Source of the DNA: an uncultured Eubacterium sp.
GTDB taxonomy: Bacteria > Bacillota > Clostridia > Peptostreptococcales > Anaerovoracaceae
Direction of reading: 5' to 3'
Assembly: GCA_900543485.1 (NCBI GenBank)
Contig: UQRM01000008.1
Location: 1-64,000, forward strand
Length of the DNA stretch: 64,000 nucleotides
The position numbers and the translations under genes are program-made. The notes under the pieces are model-generated. The model had not been told where the DNA came from. It did not search any database and was given only the letters and a program-made list of their open reading frames with translations. Shown here piece by piece: positions 35,342 through 42,372 of this stretch. Each line of letters opens with the position of its first letter. The first letter of the stretch is position 1.

Positions 35342-36076
35342 TCATCCGAACAGCCCGCTTACAAGTATGATAGCCACGCCTATGGCTACGCCTGCGGCGG
35401 ACAGCAGCTTGTTCTTCGTATGCATAAGGTGTACCAGCAGTTCGAAAAGGACGATGTACACTATCATTCCCAGCGTCAGGGAAATGAGTATGCCTGTGAT
35501 GAAATCATCTATCATGGACCACATCATCTTCATCAGCAATCCGCCGACGAAGGTAGACAAGGCCGCCGCAAGCAGCAGCGCAATCTTCCTGCCGCGTTTT
35601 TCCCTGGAAAGAGTGGAATAGATGACCATACCCATGGGTACATTGTGGAGGCCCACGCCGATACTGACCAGAAGGCCCAGATGAAGGGATTCCGATGATA
35701 TGCTGTAGACAGCCATTCCTTCGATGACATTGTGCAGGATTATGGCCACCGATGAGATTATCCCGATGTGTATCACATTGGCGTCGGTGCACTGATGGTC
35801 GAAGCCGCGGACACTGTCGTGATCCGGAATGAAACGGTCCAGCAGCTTCAGCACAAGTATCCCTGCTGCTACACCGAAGTACATGACGTACATATTGTCA
35901 TTACCCAGATTTTCCACAGCCTCCGGCATCAGATCTGTCAGCGCCAGCGCCGTCATGGTCCCGAAGGCTATGGAAATGGAAAGCTGCTCTACCAGCGCCT
36001 TATTTTTGGCCTGCCGGGCGATGACCGCTCCGACCATTATGAAAATCCCCAGAAAAAACGTTACGGATAACGCCAT
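35342..36076 (-). CDS. ZIP family metal transporter
   Basis: 244-residue membrane protein with about eight helices. The metal-path motifs HNVIEGMAVYS (helix 4) and GVGLHNVPMGMVIYS (helix 5) are characteristic of ZIP transporters that import zinc, iron or other divalent metals. A charged histidine-containing loop separates the halves. It ends 33 bases before the regulator gene with no terminator between them, so they may share a transcript. The metal cannot be told from sequence. Confidence 0.92.
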   Translation of the reverse strand: MALSVTFFLGIFIMVGAVIARQAKNKALVEQLSISIAFGTMTALALTDLMPEAVENLGNDNMYVMYFGVAAGILVLKLLDRFIPDHDSVRGFDHQCTDANVIHIGIISSVAIILHNVIEGMAVYSISSESLHLGLLVSIGVGLHNVPMGMVIYSTLSREKRGRKIALLLAAALSTFVGGLLMKMMWSMIDDFITGILISLTLGMIVYIVLFELLVHLMHTKNKLLSAAGVAIGVAIILVSGLFG

Positions 36077-36098
36077 TTGCCCCTCCCTGTCTTTGAAA

Positions 36099-36132
36099 GA
36101 AGAAGCGACAACACAGATGTCATCGCTTCTTT
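36099..36132 (-). terminator. Terminator after the CNNM/HlyC-type gene
   Basis: Arms AAGAAGCGA/TCGCTTCTT with a 14-base loop that can pair further (GACA/TGTT), followed by TCTTTC on the minus strand. It sits between the CNNM-type gene and the ZIP gene. Confidence 0.6.
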
Positions 36133-36145
36133 TCTTTACGAATAC

Positions 36146-37570
36146 CTATTTGCCTGTACTTTCCTTTTTCTTTTCGCGTTTTTCACGCTTTTCACGTTCA
36201 CGCCGCTCGTGACGTTCGCTTCTGTCGCTCTTTTCCTCGTCCTCGACCGTCGTCTCCTCTGCGGGGAGGACCGTCATGGTCACCTTCTCTATTCTCCTGT
36301 CCTTGATGGAATCTATCCTGAACCTGTAGTTCTCGTATTCCACCTCGGTGCCCACATCATTTTCGTCAGGTATCTCTCCCAGGATATCCAGGATCAGACC
36401 ACCGATGGTCTCGCTGTTTTCCGACTCAAGATCGGTGCCCAGCTCTTCATTTATGTCGTCCAGATCCATACTTCCCTCCATGGCGAAGGTGTCGTCGGAT
36501 ATCTTCTGGATATCCGGTTCTTCTTCATCGTATTCGTCGTCGATGTCGCCCATTACCTCCTCGATGATATCCTCCATAGTAACGATACCTGAGAATCCAC
36601 CATACTCGTCTATCAGTATGGCTATATGCTGTTTAGTCGTCTGAAGCTCGAAGAACAGCGAGTCTATGTTCTTCGTCTCAGGCACGAAGTAAGGTTTTCT
36701 CAGTATCGGTCTTATTTCTACGTTGTCAAAACCGTCCTGTCTGGCTTTTATCAGATAGTCCTTGATGTAGAGTATTCCTATGATATTATCGCTGTCGTCC
36801 TCGTAGACAGGTATCCTGGAATATCGCATCTCCATCAGTTCGTCGATATATTCCTCCGTCGGAGCATTGACATCTATGGAGAACACCTCCGTTCTCGGAG
36901 TCATTACCTCATAGGCCAGCATATCGTCGAAGGCGAAGATGCTGGTTATCATCTTCTTTCCTTCCTCCTTCAGCTCGCCTTTCTCCTGGCCCGTCTCTAA
37001 CATTGACACTACGTCTGCTTCCGAATATTCGTCGTCCGCCACGTCGGTCCGCTGTCTGAAGACTTTCAGCACAAGGGTGACCGATACGGAAAGCAGCCAT
37101 ACGAATGGCTTGAAGGCCACAGAGATGATCTGCAGCGGCTTCGCCACCGCCATAGCGACCTTATCGGCGTGGAGCATAGCTATCCTCTTAGGGAACAGCT
37201 CTCCGAACACCAGTGTGAAAAATGACAGGATGATGGTTATCACCACTACGGCTACTCCTTCACCGTGAGGTATGCCCCAGCTTCCCAGGATCTCTCCCAG
37301 GTCGTCGGAGAAACTGGTGGCAGCGTTGGCGCTGGACAGAAATCCTGCCAGGGTTATTATCACCTGTATAGCCGAAAGAAATCTGTTGGGATCTTCTATC
37401 AGCCTTTCCAGAAGCTCCGCCTTCTTGTTCCCTTCCTGCGCCAGTGTCTTTATCCTGTTCTTGTTCACGGAAACTATCGCGATCTCCGCCGCGGCAAAGT
37501 ATGCGTTCACCGCTATCAGTACTACTAATAAAATTATCTGGCCCCACATGGGCCCGCCGTCAGATGACAT
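36146..37570 (-). CDS. CNNM/HlyC-CorC type membrane protein (DUF21-CBS-CorC)
   Basis: 474 residues in three parts: a DUF21 membrane domain with about four helices (residues 1-190), a CBS pair (MTPRTEVFSIDVN at 222 to about 340, with the SRIPVYEDD motif) and a CorC/HlyC domain (about 360-440, ending in FRIDSIKDRRIEKV). The tail is highly charged (RHERREREKREKREKKKE). Family members are implicated in magnesium or cobalt efflux. Start is at MSSDGG or seven codons later. Lies behind the U32 gene's terminator. Confidence 0.92.
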   Translation of the reverse strand: MSSDGGPMWGQIILLVVLIAVNAYFAAAEIAIVSVNKNRIKTLAQEGNKKAELLERLIEDPNRFLSAIQVIITLAGFLSSANAATSFSDDLGEILGSWGIPHGEGVAVVVITIILSFFTLVFGELFPKRIAMLHADKVAMAVAKPLQIISVAFKPFVWLLSVSVTLVLKVFRQRTDVADDEYSEADVVSMLETGQEKGELKEEGKKMITSIFAFDDMLAYEVMTPRTEVFSIDVNAPTEEYIDELMEMRYSRIPVYEDDSDNIIGILYIKDYLIKARQDGFDNVEIRPILRKPYFVPETKNIDSLFFELQTTKQHIAILIDEYGGFSGIVTMEDIIEEVMGDIDDEYDEEEPDIQKISDDTFAMEGSMDLDDINEELGTDLESENSETIGGLILDILGEIPDENDVGTEVEYENYRFRIDSIKDRRIEKVTMTVLPAEETTVEDEEKSDRSERHERREREKREKREKKKESTGK

Positions 37571-37614
37571 GTTTTTCTCCTTTCTTTCTGTTCATCCAAT
37601 ATAGCAATATCCTT

Positions 37615-37633
37615 AAAACCGCGTCTTCGCGGT
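37615..37633 (-). terminator. Terminator after the U32 gene
   Basis: 6-bp GC-rich arms ACCGCG/CGCGGT with a tetraloop and TTTT on the minus strand, 8 bases past the stop codon. Confidence 0.65.
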
Positions 37634-37640
37634 CTGTGAA

Positions 37641-38879
37641 CTAAATATATTTTTTCTTTCTCAGCATGAAGCTTGCGGCCACAGGCTGTTCCATTCTTAT
37701 TTTGAGTATCTGCTGAGGATGAGGCGCCGATTCAATCGGTTCGCCGTCCTCGTTTTCCATGATCTCCAGCTTCTGCGTGAAGAAATCAGCACCCGGCCCG
37801 AAAACCTCTATCTCGTCTCCAAGGACCATTTTGTTCCGCTGCTCCACCACGGCCATCTTCGTATCAGAGTCGTAACTTCTGACCAGTCCCACGAAACTGT
37901 AATCTCTGGTGTAGTCGCTGGTCTGATAATTCTGATCCTTATCGGTAGGCTTGTGAAAGTAGAAGCCTGTGGTGAATTCTCTGTGGCTGGCCTTCTCCAT
38001 TTCGCTCATCCACGCCGGATCGCAGCTGTATCCTTCCGGATCATCGTAATAGGCGTCGATGGCTTTTCTGTAAGCTCCTACCACAGAGGCCACGTAAAAT
38101 ATGCTCTTCATCCTGCCCTCTATCTTCAGCGACGATATCCCGGCCTGAGCCAGCTCAGGTATATACTCCAACATGCACAGATCCTTGGAATTCATGATAT
38201 ATGTACCACGGGCATCTTCTTCGATAGGATAGTATTCTCCGGGTCTCTGCTCTTCCACCAGTCTGTACTTCCATCTGCACGGATGAGCGCACTGACCTCT
38301 GTTAGCATCTCGGTCTATCATGAAGTTGCTGAGGAGACATCTCCCCGAATAAGAGATACACATAGCGCCGTGGGCGAAAGCCTCCAGTTCCATATCTTCA
38401 GGGATATTTTCCCTTATCTCCTTTATCTCGTCGAAAGTCAGCTCTCTGGCCAGCACCAGCCGTTTGACCCCTTGGCTGTACCAGAAGTTCGCCGTAGCGT
38501 AGTTGGTCATATTGGCCTGGGTCGAAAGGTGAAGCTCCGCATCAGGCCGCGCGTCCCTGACAATAGCCATGACACCCGGATCCGAGACTATGAAAGCGTC
38601 GATGGGTATATCACTTATCCTCCTGAGATATTCTGTCATAGGCCCGATATCCTCATTGTGAGCGAAAATATTGAAAGCCATGTGACATTTGACTCCCCGC
38701 CGATGAGCGTATTCAACGCCTTCCTTTATTTCGTCTGTTGAAAGGTTTCCGGCGCCCGCCCTGAGGCTGAACATCTCACCGCCGAAATATACAGCGTCAG
38801 CCCCATAGTCGACTGCTATCTTAAGTTTTTCAAGGTCTCCCGCAGGAGCTAAAAGTTCCATTTTCTTTATTGGCTGCAT
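37641..38879 (-). CDS. U32 family protein (TrhP-type tRNA uridine hydroxylation)
   Basis: About 412 residues. The U32 signature EAFAHGAMCISYSGRC is near residue 170, the opening ELLAPAGDLEKLKIAVDYGADAVYFGG is standard, and later cysteines (CAHPCRW) could bind a cluster. The family was first called collagenase, but TrhP members make 5-hydroxyuridine at tRNA position 34 using prephenate. The TrmR-like methyltransferase gene directly upstream is its expected partner. The start is uncertain: MQPIKKM (used here) or MELLAPAG 18 bases later; neither has a strong ribosome site, and both lie inside the methyltransferase gene. Confidence 0.88.
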   Translation of the reverse strand: MQPIKKMELLAPAGDLEKLKIAVDYGADAVYFGGEMFSLRAGAGNLSTDEIKEGVEYAHRRGVKCHMAFNIFAHNEDIGPMTEYLRRISDIPIDAFIVSDPGVMAIVRDARPDAELHLSTQANMTNYATANFWYSQGVKRLVLARELTFDEIKEIRENIPEDMELEAFAHGAMCISYSGRCLLSNFMIDRDANRGQCAHPCRWKYRLVEEQRPGEYYPIEEDARGTYIMNSKDLCMLEYIPELAQAGISSLKIEGRMKSIFYVASVVGAYRKAIDAYYDDPEGYSCDPAWMSEMEKASHREFTTGFYFHKPTDKDQNYQTSDYTRDYSFVGLVRSYDSDTKMAVVEQRNKMVLGDEIEVFGPGADFFTQKLEIMENEDGEPIESAPHPQQILKIRMEQPVAASFMLRKKKYI

Positions 38880-39621
38880 TTGCTTCGACTTTCCCTGTCT
38901 CCTGCTGATCATGATCGTCTCCGTCCGGCAGAGTCTGCTTCGATGAAATTTTCCATCCATCATAGATATCTTTGTCTATAACACTGACAGAGACCCCGTC
39001 TCCTACCGGCAGTACGCACGTATCAGCATACTCCAGATGATTTATATACTTGATGAATTCCCGCATCTTCCTGATGCTGGTCTTATATCTCTTATTCGTA
39101 TCATATATGTCCGATGCGGTCATACCTTTCATCAGCACGTTATCACATATGATGAGAGCGCTCTGTCTGCACATTGGCAGAGCCATGTCCCAGAATTCCC
39201 TGTAATGGCTTTTGGCCGCGTCGATAAACACCACATCGTAAAGATCGACATCCGACTTGGCCATAGCCGGCATAATATCCCTGGCATCGCCATACAGCAC
39301 TTCTACCTTGTCAGAAAACCCCAGCTCTGACACGTTGACTTTAGCTGCTTCGTAAGTCTCCTCATCGGATTCGATGGTCGTTACGTGACAGCCGCAGCCG
39401 TCGGCGAAACAGCAGGCGGAATATCCTACCGCCGAGCCGATTTCCAGCATCCGTTCCGGATGTTTTATCCTGAGGATGTTGAGCAGCAGGCTTTCAGTTT
39501 CCTTAAGGATGATAGGTATATGCTTATCCTCCGCGAACTGTCTCAGCTCCATGAGCTGAGGATTACCGCTCTTATAGAGGGAATCTATATATGCTGTTAT
39601 TATATCGTTGGTTATATTCAT
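38830..39621 (-). CDS. trmR: SAM-dependent O-methyltransferase (TrmR-like)
   Basis: 263 residues. Class I methyltransferase of the O-MT type 3 family: MLEIGSAVGYSACCFADG binds SAM (near residue 63), and YDVVFIDAAKSHYREFWD holds the metal/substrate motif. With the U32 gene next door it matches YrrM/TrmR, which methylates 5-hydroxyuridine at tRNA position 34 to mo5U. Its last 40 residues (after GWKISSK) are acidic and overlap the U32 start out of frame; family members normally end near residue 220. Confidence 0.87.
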   Translation of the reverse strand: MNITNDIITAYIDSLYKSGNPQLMELRQFAEDKHIPIILKETESLLLNILRIKHPERMLEIGSAVGYSACCFADGCGCHVTTIESDEETYEAAKVNVSELGFSDKVEVLYGDARDIMPAMAKSDVDLYDVVFIDAAKSHYREFWDMALPMCRQSALIICDNVLMKGMTASDIYDTNKRYKTSIRKMREFIKYINHLEYADTCVLPVGDGVSVSVIDKDIYDGWKISSKQTLPDGDDHDQQETGKVEANAANKENGTFSSCGRP

Positions 39622-39622
39622 A

Positions 39623-40684
39623 TCAATACCATATGTTTTCGCTTACCGCTTTCTCATGTTCTTCATTGGTCCTGGAATAGATGATCTCACCGTTTTCCGT
39701 AGCGAAAAAGTAAAGGTAATCCGATTCCTCATAATTGAGGACGCTGTCTATCGCTTCCCCGTTCACACAGCAGATAGGGCCTATCGGAAGTCCGGCGTTT
39801 CTTCTCGTGTTGTAAGGGGAATCGACATCCAGTTCCGACTGCGTAAACTGCAGCGAAGTCTTCTGGAGAGCGTAGCCTACGGTGACATCACTGCCCAGAT
39901 TCATGCCCTCGTTGAGCCTGTTGATGAAAACTCCGGCTATGGCCGGCATCTCATCCTTGACGTTACTGCCTTCTCTCTCCACTATGGAAGTCAGCGTCAG
40001 CAATTCATGTACTGTGAAGCCGCTTTCGTCGATGGCTTCTCTCCTGGACTCCAGTTCAGTGGCCGTCATATCCAGCATCGTCTCGGTGATGCTCTCTATG
40101 GAAGGGTTTTCCTCCGTGATGAAATAAGTCTCTGGATAAAGATATCCTTCCAGAGGATACATCACTCCATCAGCAAGTATGGAATCGCTGAGGAACCAGT
40201 ACTGGTCTATCAGCTGTCTGAGATAGGTCGTATCAGCCCACTTGGCTATTATCTCCTCAGCGGTGAACGGCATCTCTTCAGCGATGGCCGCCGCTACCTC
40301 CGGTATGGTGAGTCCTTCTCTTATTATTATCCTGTCTTTAGAAATATATTGGAAATCTCCTGTATTTATGGCATCCATCATTTCCGGCAAAGTCATTGAT
40401 TTGCTGAACATGTAGCTGTTGGCCTGCAGCGTGTCGTATCCTCCAATTCGGGCGTGGATCTTGGCGAAAGTAGGGCTCTTTATCAGCCCGTTTTCATCCA
40501 GGATATCTATTATGGCCGAAGCACCGCTGCCCGATGGTATTTCCACCGTCACCGTCTCTTCGTTTTTCGAATCCACAGCTCCGATACCGTTGAGATAAAC
40601 CAGGGTGCTCCCCGTAATAAGTACTACTGCGGCAGCGAGGATTATCAATATCAATTTGGTCCTGCCGATCTTGGATCTAAACAT
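39623..40684 (-). CDS. mltG: Endolytic transglycosylase MltG
   Basis: 353-residue membrane-anchored lytic transglycosylase that terminates peptidoglycan strands. One N-terminal helix (LILIILAAAVVLITGSTLVYL), then the YceG domain with LTLTSIVEREG-like motif (LLTLTSIVEREGSN, catalytic Glu), GVFINRLNEGMNLGSD and SPYNTRRNAGLPIGPICCVN. It lies 1 base before trmR. Confidence 0.95.
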   Translation of the reverse strand: MFRSKIGRTKLILIILAAAVVLITGSTLVYLNGIGAVDSKNEETVTVEIPSGSGASAIIDILDENGLIKSPTFAKIHARIGGYDTLQANSYMFSKSMTLPEMMDAINTGDFQYISKDRIIIREGLTIPEVAAAIAEEMPFTAEEIIAKWADTTYLRQLIDQYWFLSDSILADGVMYPLEGYLYPETYFITEENPSIESITETMLDMTATELESRREAIDESGFTVHELLTLTSIVEREGSNVKDEMPAIAGVFINRLNEGMNLGSDVTVGYALQKTSLQFTQSELDVDSPYNTRRNAGLPIGPICCVNGEAIDSVLNYEESDYLYFFATENGEIIYSRTNEEHEKAVSENIWY

Positions 40685-40730
40685 TTATTACCTCATTCCC
40701 GGATCTTATCCGTATTTTTTCGTCCTTCTC

Positions 40731-40756
40731 AAAAAGGGACGCGTTCGCGCCCCCTT
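40731..40756 (-). terminator. Terminator after efp
   Basis: GC-rich stem built from AGGGGGCGCG and CGCGTCCCT arms (imperfect) with a two-base loop and TTTTTG tail on the minus strand, about 30 bases after the efp stop. Confidence 0.7.
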
Positions 40757-40783
40757 CGTCAGTACGTCTGCAGTACACACGCG

Positions 40784-41344
40784 CTATTTTGACCTTCCCA
40801 GGTATTCTCCTGTTCTGGTATCTATCTGGATGACTTCACCTTCTTCGATGAAGATAGGAACCTGTATAACCGCTCCCGTCTCAACCGTTGCCGCCTTGGT
40901 AACGTTAGTAGCCGTATCGCCCTTTACTCCCGGCTCTGTCTCAACTACCTTGAGATCCACGAAGTTAGGAGCTTCCACCAGGAACGCGTCGCCCTTGTAG
41001 AACTTTATCGTTGCTTCATCATTCTCTCTCAGGTATTTCATGGCATCCTCGACCTGGTCATAAGTGAGAGGTATCTGATCGTAAGTATCCTGATCCATGA
41101 AATAGTAGAGTTCTCCGTCGTTATACAGATACTGCATGGTCTTGGTCTCGATGTGAGCCTTCGGGAACTTGGCGTCAGGGTTGAAGGACTCTTCCTTGAT
41201 GGCACCCGTAAGTATGTTCTTATGCTTGGTCCTCACGAAGGCCGCGCCCTTTCCCGGCTTTACATGCTGGAAATCCAACACAACATGTGGATCACCATCT
41301 ATTTCAAACGTAATACCTTTTCTAAAATCACCTGCGTAAATCAT
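40784..41344 (-). CDS. efp: Elongation factor P
   Basis: 186-residue, three-domain factor that rescues ribosomes stalled at proline runs. The N-terminal KOW-like domain starts [17 protein letters not shown], and the tip loop [12 protein letters not shown] carries the lysine (about residue 32) that may be modified. The C-terminal ends with [14 protein letters not shown], typical for the family. The AGGAGAGG region lies about 11 bases from the ATG. The gene is monocistronic between its terminator and the 78-bp repeat upstream. Confidence 0.97.
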   Translation of the reverse strand: MIYAGDFRKGITFEIDGDPHVVLDFQHVKPGKGAAFVRTKHKNILTGAIKEESFNPDAKFPKAHIETKTMQYLYNDGELYYFMDQDTYDQIPLTYDQVEDAMKYLRENDEATIKFYKGDAFLVEAPNFVDLKVVETEPGVKGDTATNVTKAATVETGAVIQVPIFIEEGEVIQIDTRTGEYLGRSK

Positions 41345-41384
41345 AAATCTATCGTCCTCTCCTTAATCTTAACAACCTTTGTAG

Positions 41385-41589
41385 TGAACGTCACTTCCCG
41401 GCAAAGCCGTGTCCGATCACAGTATTCGTTATAATGTGTGAGCTTGTCGAAGCACATTTCAATGAATACTACCTCCCGGCAAAGCCGTGTCCAATCACAG
41501 TATTCGTTATAATGTGCGAGCTTGTCGAAGCACATTTCAATGAATACTACCTCCCGGAAAAGCCGTGTCCAATCACAGCATTCATTATA
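41385..41589. repeat. Tandem 78-bp palindromic repeat upstream of efp
   Basis: Two full 78-bp units (41397-41474 and 41475-41552, differing at only two positions), with partial units on both ends (to 41589). Each unit contains an 18-base imperfect palindrome arm pair (GTATTC...AATGTGC / GCACATT...GAATAC) around a 12-base loop, and a small CGGC-TTT-GCCG hairpin. The period is a multiple of three, so one minus frame repeats a 26-residue pattern (MCFDKL, HYNEYCD, TRLCREV) without stops; I see no ribosome site for it. Best described as a REP/BIME-like element, or leader DNA copied by slippage. Confidence 0.85.
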
Positions 41590-41865
41590 CCATGCAACCT
41601 TACTATTGCCAATACCTCAATTGCGGCACGGCCTCCGGCAGCGAACCTTCCTTCGATCTTCTCTCTGTTTTTTCGCGCGGCGCCTTCAGGCCAACTGCTG
41701 CCGAAAAATGCTTCGAAGCGTCTGATCCGGCACGCGAAACACGATTGCTTGCCGAAAATCGAAGAAATAGCGCAGATCCGGCAGCTTAAACAGCGAATAT
41801 CGGGATCCTAGCTCGTCTTCCGGGCTGCAATGGTAAAATCATGTGCCGGATATTCGCATTCAATC

Positions 41866-41891
41866 AAAAATCCGGCAAGGCGCTGCCGGAT
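41866..41891 (-). terminator. Terminator of the secDF-to-ylbF gene run
   Basis: Perfect 8-bp arms ATCCGGCA/TGCCGGAT with a 6-base loop, then TTTTT on the minus strand, about 90 bases after the ylbF stop. Confidence 0.85.
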
Positions 41892-41978
41892 TCTTTAGAA
41901 AATCGGAAGATACGGCAAGATCTCGCTATCCAGCCCTAAAACACCATAAAAATACCGCTAAAGCACCATTGTTCCTGT

Positions 41979-42350
41979 CTATCCCTGAGTCGGCACCCCG
42001 CCGGCTCCGCCGAACAGATCCTGTCCCAGATCCGCTGTCTCGCCTATTATCTTGTAGACATCAGCCATCATCATGGAAAATCTCATCTGGCACTGAAGAT
42101 ACTGAGCCGCTGTCGGATCCTGCATCAGGATGGTTGAAAGCTGCTGTATCTGCTGAAAAGCTTCCTGAGTAACTTCCTGACCCATCATCTGAGCGGCCTG
42201 CATTTCCATCTGCTTCTTCATCAAGTCTTTCAGCGACTGATCAAGCTGCGGATTTTCCTTCACTATCTTCTTATACTGGTCGTACTGCTTGAATTCTTCC
42301 GATTCTCTTATGGCCTGGGCCAGTGAATGAGCCTGGTCATATACGTTCAT
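41979..42350 (-). CDS. ylbF: YlbF family regulator
   Basis: 123-residue, almost fully helical protein of the YlbF/YmcA family: YDQAHSLAQAIRESEEFKQYDQYKKIVKENPQLDQSLKDL, then methionine/glutamine-rich helix. In Bacillus YlbF forms a complex (with YmcA and YaaT) that controls RNase Y-dependent mRNA decay, competence and sporulation. Its place directly after an RNase J gene fits an RNA-decay role. Which paralog it is (YlbF, YmcA or YheA) cannot be decided, so the symbol is tentative. Confidence 0.85.
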   Translation of the reverse strand: MNVYDQAHSLAQAIRESEEFKQYDQYKKIVKENPQLDQSLKDLMKKQMEMQAAQMMGQEVTQEAFQQIQQLSTILMQDPTAAQYLQCQMRFSMMMADVYKIIGETADLGQDLFGGAGGVPTQG

Positions 42351-42372
42351 CCTATACTCCTTTCCGTTTCCG

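Larger units (their letters stand above)
41345..41978. other. Intergenic region between efp and ylbF
   Basis: 634 bases without a supported gene. It holds the 78-bp repeat array next to efp and the ylbF terminator at 41866-41891. The stretch between them contains several copies of the short motif CCGGCA (about 41636, 41729, 41778, 41844, 41872, 41884 inverted), which resembles decayed hairpin repeats. Open frames here are not credible. Confidence 0.6.

Noticed and set aside
41341..41535. 64-residue repeat peptide (MCFDKL-type units) before efp
   Set aside because: Open only because the 78-bp period is a multiple of three; no ribosome site and DNA palindromes explain the sequence better.
41385..41589. 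CRISPR array
   Set aside because: Units are 78 bp without unique spacers and contain palindromes, so this is a tandem repeat, not a CRISPR.
41434..41811. 125-residue plus-strand frame through the repeats
   Set aside because: Opposite to all genes, no ribosome site, runs across unrelated sequence and lacks protein-like composition.
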